From Garcia nutans (Eukaryota; Streptophyta; Magnoliopsida; Malpighiales; Euphorbiaceae), in assembly GCA_947685225.1 (NCBI GenBank), contig CANTUV010000035.1, positions 38,440,001 to 38,504,000 of the forward strand: 64,000 nt of DNA, read 5' to 3'. Both the position numbers and the translations under genes were made by a program. Shown piece after piece: positions 30,777-44,701 of this stretch; the first letter of the stretch is position 1, and every line of letters begins with the position of its first letter. The notes beneath the pieces were generated by a model that worked only from the letters and a program-made list of their open reading frames with translations, did not search any database and was not told the DNA's origin.

Positions 30777-33034
30777 TATAGACCCTTAATTTTTGACCCA
30801 GTTCGGTCCAATATATTTTAATTAGTCCAAAATAATTTTTGTGTTGTTTAATATATTTTAATTAGTCCAAAATAATTTTTGTGTTGTCCAATATATTTTA
30901 ATAAGTCCAAAATAATTTTTGTGTTATCTTAATGAAATAATATTTGCTTTAGTATTTAGTTTTTATAATTAATAAAAAATTAAAAATAATAATAAACAAA
31001 TAAATAAAAATAAAAATCGGCGACGAAAAATCGGCTACGAAAAATTTCATCGCCGAAAAGGGGTCGGACGAAATAGCCCGCAGGCAATTTTGCCCTCCCA
31101 GCTCGCAGGTTCCGGCAGCAACTTTTTTGCTAGTAAAATTTTTCTGCAGCAGTTTTTTTTTCGCCAGCGAAATTTTTTCGACGCAATTTTTTCCGAAACA
31201 AAATTCTATTTGGTTTCGGTTTTCTTTTCTTAATCAATGTTAGATTTAGTAAACAATTAAGATTAATCACCAAAATCATCTATAAATAGGACTAAAAATA
31301 ACACAAAAAGGGGAGGGAAAAAAAAGGGAGGAAAATCGAGTGAAGGAAAAGCTTAGAAAAGTGATCGGACTTTAAAACTTTTTGGCAGAGATTAATGATC
31401 GAACTTTTGAGAGAAGCAAACAAGCAATTCAATCTATCAAAGGCAGCCATCTTGCCTTTGTTCTTGCTCATCCAAGAAGTAATGTTTGGTGGAACCAACA
31501 AACGAAGGTATGAATATCTAATTTTTTCACAGTAGCTTGAATAATCCAATTGTTACTTTTGATTTTAAAAACCTTAATTCGTTTCTTTGTTTTCCAAAAA
31601 TCTTAAAATTATTGTTTCTGTTTCTTCATAATTTTAAAACCCTAATCTACTTTCCAACTTTTCAAAACCTTAAATAGTTTCAAAATTTACCAAAACCCTA
31701 ATTTGCTTTCCAATTTTCCAAAACCCTAAATTGAATCTTTTTCTTTCCAAAAACCCTAAAAAAATTTCTTTTCTGTTTCTATAAACCATAAATCGTTTTG
31801 TTTATTTTCATAAAGCTTCATAAAACTATAAATTATTTTTTTCAAATTCTAAAATCTAATACATTCTCCGAAACACTAAAAACCCTAATTCAACTTTAGA
31901 ATCAAGACAGTAACCTCAAACCAATTATTCTAAACCCTAGTTTTCTTAAACCCCAATTCCCTTAAAACCTTAAATCCTAATTTTTCTAAACCCTAATCCT
32001 TTAAACTCTAAAACCTTATAAATCTAAATGTTAAAATTCAAACACAGTTAGCCTAAAAATAATAATTCAGCAGCTTATAATCATAAATGTAATGTTTTAA
32101 AGTGTCTAAACCCTAATTTCATGATCTCACTCCTAAAACACTAATTTGGTTAATCAATGAACTTTATCAACCTCTTAAAATTATAAAAATTGAATCCATT
32201 TCAATTCATTTAAAACATAAAGTAGCTTAAACCAATAAATTCTAAAACCCTAAACATATTAAATAAAGAATCTTTAAATGGAAACAGTAAACGTCAAGTT
32301 GTATCTTTACTTGCTTTATTTGAGTGTGTAGTTCATTATATACTTTGATTTATTTTATATGCTTTGATTTATTTAAGTTCAATGCTTGGTTTATTTAAAT
32401 CATTATGGATGAATGTTTATATTTTGATTGATGTTTAATATCTTTGGTGAATGATTTATTTATGATGAATGGTTATTTACCTTTATCGATTTATTTTTGA
32501 TTTCCAAGTGTGGTAAGAGGTATGTTTCTACTTTGTGGGTACATCATTAGTTAAATATCATGTAATTTAAATTGATTTTATATTTTAGACCAATGTAAAG
32601 GACATGTTTCTACCTTTCGGTTGGTGTCCTATTTAAGCATGGGATGTAAGTACATGTTTCCATCCTCGGATGGGTGTCCATTTATTTGCTTTGTTTGGAC
32701 ATTGCTTTGATTTTTAATATATCGATGCTTTATTTTAATTGTTGTGTGTAATATGGATAATATTGTTATATTTAAGAATTTTATAATATTAAGACCTGTA
32801 AAGGAGGTCGGTTCCAATGAAACGGGCGTTATGGGGGTGCTGGGCCATTTCTCACCTTCCCAACACGTACCCAACCTTTCGAGTCATCCACCCCTTTCTT
32901 TTTTTTGACCCGTTCGGGTTGCGACTCCATTTTCTCCGAACCTAGGTCTGTGTTCTCTAAGGCCCCAAGCCTAAACAGTGCCGAAGTCACAAGAACCATT
33001 CCACCGGGACTGAGGGCAAAAATCCCCGCTCACA
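30777..33034 (+). repeat. O2 3' LTR
   Basis: About 2258 bp, starting TATAGACCC (TG changed to TA) and ending CCCCGCTCACA. Compared with the 5' LTR it lacks the CG-rich hairpin cluster (junction near 31080) and has many point changes; near 32881 a piece of the GGGTTCGG region is missing. Teloboxes (31630-32260) and the triple stem-loop (32518-32679) remain, the latter with damaged outer stems. Confidence 0.9.
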
Positions 33035-35197
33035 CAGAGTTACTATTTTGGTCCAAGTTGACACCATGTGTCTAGCCCCGAAGGAAAATCAAGTAATTGG
33101 TCAAAAGCTAGCCCCGAAGGCAGATCATAATAATTGCTCAAAAGCTAGCCCCAAAGGCAGATCATATCACAGTAACGCGCCAAGCGTCTAGCACCGAAGA
33201 CAAATCAAATAATTGCTTAAAAGATAGTCCTGAAGGTAAATAATGAGGATAACCTTATAGGCATGCCGTCAAATACAGTACTCTAGAAATTGAAGAATGT
33301 ACTAGGCACACAATTATTTTATATTTTTCATCATCAATTTATTTCTCATTTTCTCATAATCAAGCTAGGCACATTGCTTCTTTTCTCATTATCAACTAGG
33401 CATATTGCCTCTTTACTCATATTCCTCATTTATATCAATATCATTTCATTACAATTTATCACATTTCATCATATCTCAATATATCATTACAATATCTCAC
33501 ATTTTTCATTAAAGCACATTACCTAAATATTTTGGGTATTTTCTCATAATTCACATATAAGTCACATTTTATGCAATCTAGCCATTACCAATGGCTTTTT
33601 ACAATGTCTTTAATACATACACAACAAACCACATTACCCAAACACTTTGGGTCATTTTCACATTATGCACATATTTTACATTTTGATTAATTTGGCCAGT
33701 AACAATGGCGCTTTCACAATAATGCATACATAACATTACACATGTCATAGTAAATTGTTCATGCATATTCAATGCATCAAGTAACTTAACATATTTTTCA
33801 ACTAAAATATGTTAAGCCCAAATGTCATGCAACCATAACCAATTTATCCAAAGTTTGTTCTTACCTCTAAAAGCTTGCCCTTCAACACTTGGATTGGGAA
33901 AATCAATTCTTCTCAATGCCTATACCAAATGTGATCATAAATAATTATTTAGTACCACATTCTAAGGCATTTTAAATCTTAAATCATAATTAAATATCAT
34001 TCAAACAAAAATTCCAAAGTTAAGGCTAATCTCACTTTAACTTTGAAAAACCATATTAAGCCATTCAATTTGGTGTTTTAAGTTTATTTATATTATTAAA
34101 AACATATAATATGTTTAAACCAATTACATTACAAAAACATGCACTTATGTCTAAAACCCTAAAATGGCATAACCTTCCCCATTGAAGGTTTTCCATTCCA
34201 ACTCAATCCAATTATCATTTCAAGCTTATATTCATCACTTTTATCACTAAAGAACATGCTTTAACCAATAAAATCAAACAATTCAACAACTTTGAAAAAT
34301 CACTTTTCCAAAACCCTAAATCAACACTTCCATTCTCAAACTTTATCTAAACTTATCCAAATCTAACATTTGACTTTAAAATACTTGTTTATGCATCAAA
34401 ATAACTCATTTAGAATCAATTTTCACAATTAAAATCTATGATTTCACAAACCCAAAAATTCCATAACCTTAAATTCTCTCTCTTCGCCAATCTTTACTCA
34501 AATTCAACCATTTCTTTAATCAAACCTTAAATTCATTGTTAACCACTTAAAATAACTTCATTCATACCAATTCCAACAATTAAATCATACTACTTCATAA
34601 CCCCAAAACACACATATTCATTCTTCCATGAAATTTAAAGAAAAGAAGTTGGAAACTTACTAAATTTGGTAGAAATCACAAAAAATCCACTTGAAACTCT
34701 TAAAATCCTTCAATTCTTGAAGCATGAAAGAATCAAACTCTTCTCTTGAATGGCTATGGATTCTCAGCTAAGGAAGGAAAAGAAGAAGAAGAAGACCAAA
34801 GTGTAATTTTTTCTTTCTTTCCACTTTCATTTTTCACCATTTATATATATATTAATATATTTTAATTATTAATTTATTTAATTAATTAAAACACCAAAAA
34901 TACATCTTCCATCCACAATTATTTATTTTTAAATTATTTAAATAATTTTAAATTTCCAAAGTTTAATTATAAAAATACCTTTAGACCTTTGACTTTTGAC
35001 TTTTGAAAATTTGACTTTTGTTGACTTTGTATATGTTATGTATATTTTGCATATATATCACATATATATTATACTTTTTCACTTATAATCCTCCCATTTT
35101 TCATTTAAAACCATTTATTTAATTTATCTAATTAAATTATAATTTATTTTATTTGATTTCCAAAATTTAGAAATTTTTCAAAAATTAGGATATTACA
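33035..35197 (-). repeat. T4 solo LTR, antisense, outer part 2
   Basis: Continues the reversed Tekay-type LTR from 18187 and ends with GATATTACA, the reverse of TGTAATATC. Including the first part the LTR is about 3005 bp. The block at 33060-33240 (CTAGCCCCGAAGG units of about 45 bp) occupies the variable minisatellite slot of this LTR family. No gene is seen; the frame at 33290-33526 is AT-rich LTR sequence. Confidence 0.88.
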
Positions 35198-36147
35198 TCA
35201 AAGCCACAACCTAAACCACAACCGGAGCCTCCGAAGGATAAAGCTCTCAAGGTTAGTGTCACCTCTAAACCAAATGAGGATGTAGTCCTTAAACAATTAA
35301 AAAAGATCCAAGCAAACATAACCATTTGGAGTTTCATTTGTTCCTCCTATAATCATCGTCAGGCTCTTTGTCAGGCTTTGAATCAATGCCAGACCTTTAT
35401 AGACATATCACTAGAAACCCTAATTGCTTCTTTGGCAAAAGCCTTTAAGGCGACAACTAGCTCTTTTAATGACCATGACCTACTATAGGGAGAAGGTCAC
35501 CATAATAATGCACTTTATACAACAGTCATCACTCAAGGTAAGACAGTCCCATCAGTATTTATTGATAATGGCTCAACCTTTAATGTATGCCTACTAAAGG
35601 TAGCCTCCCATTTGGGTTTGAAGGCCTCTAATTTTATACCATCTGATAGGTGATAAAGGCATACGACAACACTAAGAGGGGGATACTAGGAGTAGCTAAT
35701 TTTGAGGTAATTATTGGGCCTGCTACTCATACCATTATATTTTAGGTCATTAATGTCCATGCTTGCTTTAACATGTTGTTAGGTAGACCTTGGATCCATC
35801 AAGCTAAAGTTATGCCCACCTCACTTCATCAAAAATTGAAGTTCCCTCATGACGCCTCTATTGTTACTATTAAAGGAGATTCGTATGGAAAGTCAGGTCC
35901 TCTCCCTGATGCATCTATTTGGAAATTCAGTTTGAACTACCAACAACCCTCTCTGAGTTCGTTTGGGAAACTGTCCAATTCATTAGGGAAGAAGCAAATA
36001 AAGAACTAGTCCCTCTTGAATTTGATATTTACTCAAACCATGCAGTGGCCAATATTATGAAGAAAATGGATTATTTCCTGAGACTGGGCTTGGGTAAGAA
36101 TCAGCAAGGTATTATTCGATTCCACGAATACCCTACATCACAACCAC
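35198..36147 (+). pseudogene. O1 gag-protease fragment with G-patch-like motif
   Basis: After a Pro/Lys-rich QPKPQPEPPKD stretch, it reads DVVLKQLKKIQAN and then a protease region with DNGST near 35565 and MLLGRPWIH near 35773, followed by a Tat-typical G-patch-like motif (GLGKNQQG near 36093). Stops (for example TAG near 35487) and frameshifts (near 35650 and between 35910 and 35930) break it. The sequence stops at 36147 where the T5 LTR begins. It continues the gag sequence interrupted at 17345. Confidence 0.82.
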
Positions 36148-38169
36148 TGTAACATCCCTATTTTAGTATACATTGGAGTAATTAAGATGGAGGATAAGGT
36201 AGGTATGGTTGGTAGAGAGAAATATAAAATGTAGATATATTAGATATGAGATATATACATGTTATATATTTGAAATATATATGAGATATATAAAACATAT
36301 ACATATACATAAAATATACATCACATATATGCCAAGTATAAAGTATTAGAAAAGATGATGATGATGATAATAATAACAATAATAATAATAATAATAATAA
36401 TAAGAGAAGAGAGAAAAGTCAAAGAAGTAAATAAGTTGATTAGTTGAAATTATTTAAATTAATTAATTATTATATATAAGGGATAAAGATGGGGATTAAA
36501 TGGAAAGTTAGATATTTATTAAATATTAATTAATTAATTAATTAAAATAATAAAATAATTCAAAATTAAATTAATTTTGAATGGAAGAAGAAAATTAGAA
36601 TTTTAAATTAAATAAATAATTAAATATATATGTGTGTGGTTAGCAAAATAAGAAGAAAAATAAAACATATTTCATCTTCCTCTTCCTCCATAAAAAAATG
36701 TCACCATTGTTAGAAGAGGAGAGGAGCTTCCATGATCACCAACACAAAATTTTGGAAGGATTGAAGTGAGTTTTGGTGGATTTCCAACAAACTAGTAAGC
36801 TATCTTCCACAATTTTGAAGTTTTATTAAAAAATATGAATATGTGTAATTTGGAAATTTGATGGAGTGTGGGATAATTTTTTAAATGGGTTGTAATAGAG
36901 TTATTGGGATGTGTGGACAATGATTCTAAGGTTAGTTGATAGATTTATTTAGGTTTGGTTAGAGTTTGGAAGAAGAAGAATGAGATTTAGGATTTTGGAA
37001 GGAACTTTGATACAGAATGAATGTAAATTGAATTTAAGAGTTTAAAACATGTTATAATATGATTTTAATGGTGGAAATGAATTTAAAATGCAATTTGAGT
37101 TGGGTTAGAATGGTGTTTTAAAAATTAAAGAGAGTTAGGGCAAAAATATGAAAGTTTGAAGGAATGATGTTAAATTGATGTTTAATGGTTAAAACACCTA
37201 GAAATGTGATTCTAATGCATTATATGCATTCACATTTTTATTAGATCATAAGTGGAACCAAGTTACTTGGTTAGAGTGGTGAAGGACACATTGAGAAAGT
37301 GATGAGAATGGTGTGCATTCTAGCTTAGAAGTTGTGTAAACAAACTGAGACTTGTTTTAATTCATTGCATTGCTTGAAACATAACACATTACATGTGAGT
37401 AAATGTGTTATGTTACTTGAAACATTGATTTATGTGTGTGTGAAGCATTGTTGAAGTGACAATGCATGATTTGACTTGATTATGGTATGTTAAGCCATTA
37501 AAATATAGCTAATTGTGATGTTATCTGCAAAATGTGAAAAGTGCAAGTTATGCACTAGAATGTGAAAATAAGTCACATTTACAATGTTTGTGATAATGAT
37601 GTTAATTATGAGTGAAAAATTGGGGAAAAAAAGAATATGAAATGTGGAAAAAACAAGGGAAAAATGATGATATATGAAAAGCATGACAAGATGGTGAAAT
37701 AAGGAAAAGAAATAAAATGTTCAATAAGTATTGTATATGCCTTATACCTTAACTAGTTCCAGAAGATTGTGTTTGGTAGTTTGGCATGTCATACGCTATG
37801 GGATGAGACACTGAGTATCATAGATATAATTATGCTCCTGAGCGAGACACATTAATGTCAGAGATATTATTACGATGTGGGTGACACATTGGTATCATAG
37901 ATATTATTACGCCTTCGGGTGAGACACACTAGTGTTACTGATATTATTACACCTTCGGGTAAGACGCACTTGTGTTACAGATGATTGAGATAGCCCAAAA
38001 TAATATTTCTAGAACTAGACTAATATATAAGGACTTTTGGGCCCAATGTGAGTTGGTGATTGATATATTGATAAAATTGTGTGTATGATGCTTGATATTA
38101 GAGCAAAGTGCATCTTCTAGTATTATATTTAAAATGTCATTTTAATACCAAAGTATGTACCACTAGGTT
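36148..38169 (+). repeat. T5: 5' portion of a Tekay-type LTR
   Basis: Starts TGTAACATCC and proceeds with LTR landmarks (TTTGGCATGTCATA, GGGCCCAATG, ACCAAAGTATGTACCACTAGG) up to the point where other copies have the twin stem-loop. There the T6 LTR cuts in. A run of ATA, TTA and ATT repeats lies at 36360-36405. No gene is seen. Confidence 0.82.
37795..37985 (+). repeat. About 40-bp tandem repeat in T5 LTR
   Basis: Four to five imperfect units of the form GAGACAC(A/T), then GTGTTAC or GTATCATAG, then ATATTATTAC and CCTTCGGG. It sits in the variable slot that holds other minisatellites in T1, T3, T7 and T8. Confidence 0.75.
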
Positions 38170-40039
38170 TGTAGCATCCACTTAATTGCTACAAAATTAA
38201 TTTAAATTAAATTAAATAATTTAAGGGAGAAATAATGAGTTGAAAGTGAGAAATAGGTAATGTATATGTGAAATATAAGGGAACTATACATTACATATAA
38301 AGTTAAAAATGAGTTAAAATAAGACAAAAGATGAATAGTTAAATGAGGGGTAAAATGGTAATTTACTTAAAAAATATATAAATAAAATAATTCAAAAATA
38401 ATTTTATTTTTGGATGGATGTTGAAAATTTATGAATTAAAAATAAATAAATAAATAACAAATAAAAATAATTGAATAATGTATATATGGTTAGAAATTAA
38501 GAAAAGTTAAAAGGGAAGCTTTTGCTCTTCAATTCAAGCAATTTTGGAAGGATTTCAAAGGATTAAAGTGATTTTAGGTGGATTTTCAACAACTAAGTTT
38601 ACTTACCTTATTTTTGAGTTTTAAGGGATATTTGGATTATGTGTGATATGAGATTTTAATGGAGTGTTGTTTAATTGTATTAGTGCTTCTGGAACATGTT
38701 ATTTTGATGAGTAGGCAAAGATTTTATGGATGGATGATTGATGGGTTTGAGTATTGATGAAGTTTGAGAGAGGTAGTATGGTTTAGAATTTTGGAAAAGG
38801 GTTTTATTCAAGATTGCTTATTCATTTTGTTTCAACATTTAAATCATGTAGTTTAATTATTTTAATGATGGAAATAAACTTAAATTAATATTTGGAATTG
38901 GTTTAAGTGAAGTTCCAAAGTTGGAGTAGTTTAGGGCTAAATTTTGAAATTGTGATGGAAGTGTATAACATTATATTTTAATGCTTGTAATGTGTTAAAA
39001 TATAATGTTTGTGATGTTTTTAAGCTTTAAAAATAATTTGGAAATGTTGAGAATGAAGTTTTAATATTGAAGTGTGTTAAGGCACATTTTAGTATTTTGA
39101 AAGGAATGCTCCTAAATTGAGTTCTATTGATTAATATGTGTTTAAGTGTGATGTTAGAGACATATATAAGCTTAAAACTCTATTTGAAATTAGTGAGAAT
39201 GGTTTTGTAAAGTTAAAGATCTTTATGGATAAGAAAAGAGAAATTGAAGAATTAGATTTTAATTGATGTTTGATAGTTGAAACACCTTAAAATGTGATGC
39301 TAATGTATGTTTGTTATTTACATTTTGGTTAGGTGTTAAGTAAGTTGTTGTTCCAACAAGTTAGTAAGTGAAGAGACTCTTGGAAAAGTTATGAGAGCCG
39401 GTGCTTTATAGCTTGGAAGTCCCTTTATATTGAGGTTAGTACCTTAAAATGTGATGCTAGTCAGGTCTAGACTGTGATTTTTGCTTTTAGAGTTTACCAA
39501 GCTGCCATGAACCAGAGCTTTCTGCCTTCCATGTACATATTTTGTAATTTAAATAATTTTATGGGAGTATATATTTTGTATTTATAAACATGTACATGAT
39601 GTAAACTAGAAAGGGTTTTTAGGTTTTATGTTAGTTATGTGAGATATAGTTTATATATGTGTTGATATATGAATATTTATGAAATATTGGTTAAATTGAG
39701 CTGTTAGGCTTTATGAAAAAAAATGAATTTGAGGAATAAATATTTAGAAGTGTATTTTAGGCAGGTTGAGAAACTTGAATTTTTGGGATATTAAAAATAC
39801 AGACAAAACTCTGGTAAATTTTTTCTAGAAATTTTCCTTTAATATATGTGTATATGGCCTTTAAATTATTATTAACAATATTGATTTAATTAATACATTA
39901 CATTATAAGTGTAAAAATTATTGATTTGGAAATTATGGAAATTTTTTGTAACACTATGTTGTGATAATTTGGTAATGTATATTTGTATTTTACATATATC
40001 GAGTGTGTAATATATGAATATATGGTATAAGGGTTTACA
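38170..40039 (+). repeat. T6 5' LTR, internally deleted
   Basis: About 1870 bp, TGTAGCATCC to GTTTACA, followed by a primer site. Compared with other Tekay-type LTRs the region containing the minisatellite slot and the twin stem-loop is missing: sequence passes from the GAGGTTAGTAC donor-like area near 39440 to CAGGTCTAGACT near 39462. Frames here are not genes. Confidence 0.82.
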
Positions 40040-40046
40040 TTTATTT

Positions 40047-40059
40047 TGGTATCAGAGTC
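40047..40059 (+). promoter_or_regulatory. Primer binding site of T6, one mismatch
   Basis: TGGTATCAGAGTC; the C at position 12 of the usual site has become T. The hairpin behind it (CTAGGTTTGAG, then CTCGACCTAG) is retained. Confidence 0.85.
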
Positions 40060-40208
40060 TAGGTTTGAGATTCTCGACCTAGGTGGGTTTTTAGAGAGAG
40101 AAAATGAAATTTTAAATGTGATTTTAACATTTTATGCATGCATTGCACTAGCATTTTATCTGGTCCTTGATGTGGTGGTTCTTTCTGTAATTACAGATAT
40201 TGGCAGAC

Positions 40209-41652
40209 ATGGCATCTCGGACACATGAGTCAGGAGAAGGGAGTGTAGAGAGTGTTGCTCCCGAAGAGGGTGTTGTTGGAGTTATTGTTGAGATTGCTTG
40301 GGAGACATCAGTGCCAACTAGACCAGCAGTTGAGGAGGTTCCACCAGGTAGGTGTGGCATATGGTGAAATTGTTATAATAGGCTCTGGTACAACAGCAGC
40401 TACCGACCAGAAAGTATGACAGGCTAAGAAAATTCAGAGCTGCAAATTTCTTTGGTTATAAATCCAACTGTAGTAGAACAGTGGCTGGATAGAGTTCAGA
40501 GGATATTTATCCAGTTACAGGCTAGTGCAAAAGAGAAGTTTGATTATGCTAAGTCTCTTCTGCAGGGGGACGCTTACAATTGGTGGAAGACAGTTACTCA
40601 TGCCACAAATGATCCTCCGGTACTGACATATGATGATTTTCTATAGGAGTTTGATAAGAAATATACTCCTCGGGAGTATAAGGATGCTAAGAAGAAAGAG
40701 TTTCTAAATTTAAAGCAAGAATTGAAGGCAGTGACAGACTACAAAAAATATTTCATTAGACTGAGTAAGTATGCAAGAGGGATTATGTAAAATGAGATTG
40801 ACAGGTGTTGGAGATTTGAGGAGGGTTTGAGACCATCCATTATGTGTTTAGTGGCAGCATCATAGTATGAAGACTTCTCTAAGTTGCTTGCAGCTGCCAA
40901 AAATGTAGAGAAGGCACAGGGACTAGTAGCAGTTGTAGAGTAGAAAGCAGAGACAGAAGACCTCAGACTGAGATGGGGTCTTCATCGTTAAAGAGAGGTA
41001 GAGGAGGTTCTTCATAGAGGTCTGGTAGAGGCTAGGGATAGCCTGATAGGGGGTCTCAGCAGCAAAGGCAAAGTTAGGGACCTGCTACTTTAGTGGCTAG
41101 TACTCCGACCCCGGTTACAAAGAGATCTCCTCCATCCTCTTGTGCGAAGTGTGGTCAGAATCGCAGGGATATTTATTTGGGTATCAGTCTATCATCAGAT
41201 GGCTATTCTAGAGAGAGTTCTGTAACCATTTTATCAAAGATTGTCCAGAGCCACCAGTAGATAGATAAACTAAGACAGCAGTTTTCACCGATATAGTCCA
41301 ATTGTTGTGCATGATGAGGAGTTTCTCAATGACCTTATTGAGATGCCCTTTAAGAAGTATGATGTAATTTTGGGTATAGCTTGGTTATCCAAACATGGGA
41401 TTGTGATAGATTGTCAGCAAAAATGTGTTACATTGAAAACGCATGATGGAAAAGATGTTGTCGTATTTGGTGAGCAAAGACATCTTACATCCATGTTTGT
41501 TTCAGCTATAACAGCCAGGAGGTTGATCTGGAAGGGGTGTGAGGCATATTTGGCTCATGTTAGAGATAACAGCGTAATTGAATCTTGCATGGATAGTAAA
41601 CCTATAGTAGCAGAGTTTTCAGATGTGCTTCCTGATGATTTGTCAGGATTAA
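40209..41652 (+). pseudogene. T6 gag-protease remnant
   Basis: Starts MASRTHESGEG in the same setting as the other Tekay gag genes. The retrotransposon gag domain is recognisable (VEQWLDRVQRIF, AYNWWKT near 40575) and a decayed zinc-knuckle region follows near 41140-41250. The protease active-site segment (DPGS in relatives) is deleted around 41285; sequence resumes at VHDEEF and runs to LPDDLSGL, where T7 is inserted. Many stops and frameshifts make it non-functional. Confidence 0.85.
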
Positions 41653-44532
41653 TGTAATATCCCAAATTTTTAAAAATTTCTAATTTTTGAAAATTTAATA
41701 AAATAAATTATAATTTAAATGGATAAATTAAATTAATAATTTTAAATGAAAAATAAAGGAATTTTAAATGGAAAAAGTAGAATATATATGTGATATATAT
41801 ATATATACAACATATAAAAGTCAACATTTTAAAAGAAACGTCAAAAGTAAAAGTAAAAGGGCATTTTGGTAATTAAATATTATAAATTTAAAATTATTAA
41901 ATTAATTTAAAAATAAATAATTTTTGAATCGGAGATGGATTTTTGAACTTTTAATTTATTAAATAATTAATTAATTATTATAATATTATAATATATATAT
42001 ATATATATGGTTTAAAATAAAAGATGAAAGGAAAGAGAAATTAAAAAGTTGTCTTCATTTCTTCTTCTTCTTCATCAAGGCTGAACCACCATGGGAGCAT
42101 AGACCAAGGTTTTGATTCTTCCATACTCTACAAGTTGAAAGATTTAACAAGTTTAAAGTGGATTTTTGGTGATTTCCATTAAATTTGGTAAGTTTCTAAC
42201 TCCTTTCTTTGAATTCCATGAAAATTTTGATTATGTGTGATTTTAGATTTTTAAGTAGTATGTTATAATTATTGGAATTGGTGTGTATGATATTATTTTG
42301 GGTAGTTAACAATGATTTTAAGGTTAGATTGAAGAGATGATGGAGTTTGGATAATGAATGGTGAAGAGAGAGAATTTAGGGTTATGGATTTTTAGGGTTT
42401 GAGAAATCATGATTTTTAATTGTCCAAATTGGTTCTAAATGAGTTGTTTTGGTGCATAAACAAGTATTTTAAAGTCAAATATTGGATTTGGTTGTATTTG
42501 GTTGGAGTTTGAGAATGGAAGTGGAGATTTAGGGTTTTGGAAAAGTGATTTTCCAAAGTTGTTGGATTGTTTGATTTTATTTGTTTAAGCATGTTGTTTA
42601 GTATTAAAAGTGATGAATATAAGCTTGAAATGATTAATGGATTGTGTTGGAATGGAAAACCTTCAATGGGGGAAGGTTATGCCATTTTAGGGTTTTGTGT
42701 ATAAGACTGTGTTTTTGTTGTGTAAATGGTTTAAATGTATTAAAATATATTTTGAATAATATAAATAAACTTAAAACACTAATTTAAATTGAATAGAATG
42801 GAATTCTAATGTTAAAGTAAGGAATGGCTAAATTTTTAGAATTTGTAGGAGTGATGTTTAATTATGGTTTAATATTGAAAATGCCATTAAATGTGATACT
42901 AAATGATTATTTGCTATCACATTTGGTTTAGGCATTGAGGGAGGTTGATTTGCTTCATCCAAGTGGTGAAGGGCAAGTTGGAAGGATAGGATTGGAGGTT
43001 GTTTTAAGCTTGTTTTGGTTGCTATTTGAGGTAAGTACAAACTTTGAATACATTGGTTATGTTTGCATGACATTTGGGCTTAACACATTTTGGTTGGAAA
43101 ATGTGTTAAGCTACTTGATACATTGGTTATTATGTATAATGTGCTATGACATTTGTAATGTCATATATGAGTTAAATGCATTGTGAAAAGTTATTGATAA
43201 TGGCTTATGTGAAAATATCCCAAAGTGTTTGGGTAATGCCATTTGTTGTGTGTGCATTAAGTGCATTGTTAAAAAGCCATTGGTATTGGCTAGATTACAT
43301 TAAATGTGATTAATATGTGAATTATGTTGAATACCCAAGGTAATTGGAAAATGTGGTATAATGTAATGAGATATGTGAAAACATAATGAAATGAATTGAT
43401 ATCGATATCGATATAAATGAGAAATATGAATAAATTGTGTGCCTAGTATATTATTCAATTTTCAGAGTTCTATGTTTGGCGGCATGCCTATGATTTGCCT
43501 ACGGGCTAGACGTTGGGTGTCACTGTGAAAATATTTTTGAGGTGAAATGACTGGGTCGTAAGCCTCAAAAACAAGTCCTTGAAGCTAGGCTAGGTGAAAT
43601 AACCGGGTTGTAAGCTCAAACTTAGTTGGATTATTACATTAATATATTGCCTACGGGGCTAGACACATGGTGTCGTTATAGACCAAAATAGTAACTCTGA
43701 AATTTGAATAGCATATTAGTTATCTTTGGTCCCATGTTTGTAATTGTTTTATGAGAATTGTGGATTGTGAAATATTTGAAAAGTATGAGAAAATGGAATG
43801 ATGTGATATCCATATGCATTGTACATTGGCATTGCATTTGATTTTTATTATTATCAAAGTTTATATTACTAGGCTTTTGGCTTAGCTCGATTGTTTATAT
43901 CGCGCAGGTGACAGGGTAGATTCGGCTGAGCCGGAGAGTTCTTCTAGACCAAGTCAGGTCTAGACTTGTGTTTGTGCTTATAGAGTTGATATCAATATTA
44001 GAAACACTATTAGCAGCATGTATATATTTTATATTATTGTATATTTTAGATATTATACATAGTATATTATGTTTTTTTGGATTTTATGTATTGTAAATTA
44101 TAACGAATGTTTGGGTTAAGTTATTTGAAATGGGGGTGTAAATGTGTTCTAAATTATATATATATATATAAATGTTTGAGAAACTTAGTGAAATTGAAAA
44201 GTATGGTTGAGATGGTGATTTGAAATTATTTGAGAGTGTGTTCTTTTTGCAGGTTGTGTAATTGATAAATTTTGGGATGTCTAAATTATAGACAAAACTC
44301 TGGTGAATTTGTCCTAGAGATTTTCATTTAAAAGATTTTTTTTGGGTTCCTATAACAAGTAAAGAATATTTATATACAATTTAATTTTATATATTTAGTA
44401 TTTGAAATTTTAAATCAGAAATGTGAAAATTTTTTTTATTAAAATGGTCTGTGACATTTTTAAACCATATATGCATATTTTACATATGCTAAAAATATGT
44501 ATTGTACGTATATAGGGTATAAGGGTGTTACA
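41653..44532 (+). repeat. T7 5' LTR
   Basis: 2880 bp, TGTAATATCC to GTGTTACA, followed by a primer site. Same subtype as T3 and T4. Twin stem-loop at 43869-43905, donor-like GAGGTAAGTAC at about 43028, acceptor-like TTTTTGCAGG near 44246. The frame at 42935-43186 spans the donor-like site and is not a credible gene. Confidence 0.92.
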
Positions 44533-44539
44533 TTTATTT

Positions 44540-44552
44540 TGGTATCAGAGCC
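44540..44552 (+). promoter_or_regulatory. Primer binding site of T7
   Basis: TGGTATCAGAGCC, seven bases after the LTR, with the adjoining hairpin weakened in one arm (CTCGACTTAG). Confidence 0.93.
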
Positions 44553-44701
44553 TAGGTTTGAGGTTCTCGACTTAGGTGGGTTGATAGAGAGAGAAAATGG
44601 GGGATTTGAAAATAGTTTTTAATTATAATACACGCATTAGCACTGGTAGTTTCTGATCTCTGATATAGTAATTTCTGTTGTGTTTGCAGATATAGATAGT
44701 T

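Larger units (their letters stand above)
18188..33034 (+). mobile_element. O2: Tat/Ogre-like element with two antisense genes, pol deleted
   Basis: Order: 5' LTR, primer site, 1.1-kb leader, gag-protease, short filler replacing reverse transcriptase, RNase H and most of integrase, last bit of integrase, GC-richer direct repeats, DUF7745-like antisense gene, PMD antisense gene, 67-bp minisatellite, polypurine tract, 3' LTR. It lies inside the T4 LTR; flanks TGGAG and CAGAG agree at 3 of 5 bases, consistent with an aged target duplication. The two LTRs differ at many positions and by an indel, so it is older than T1 and T8. It cannot move without help. Confidence 0.9.

Noticed and set aside
36360..36405. 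AAT/ATA trinucleotide run as a functional element
   Set aside because: Simple microsatellite without further support; such runs also occur at 17715-17732 and 42000-42016 (TA).
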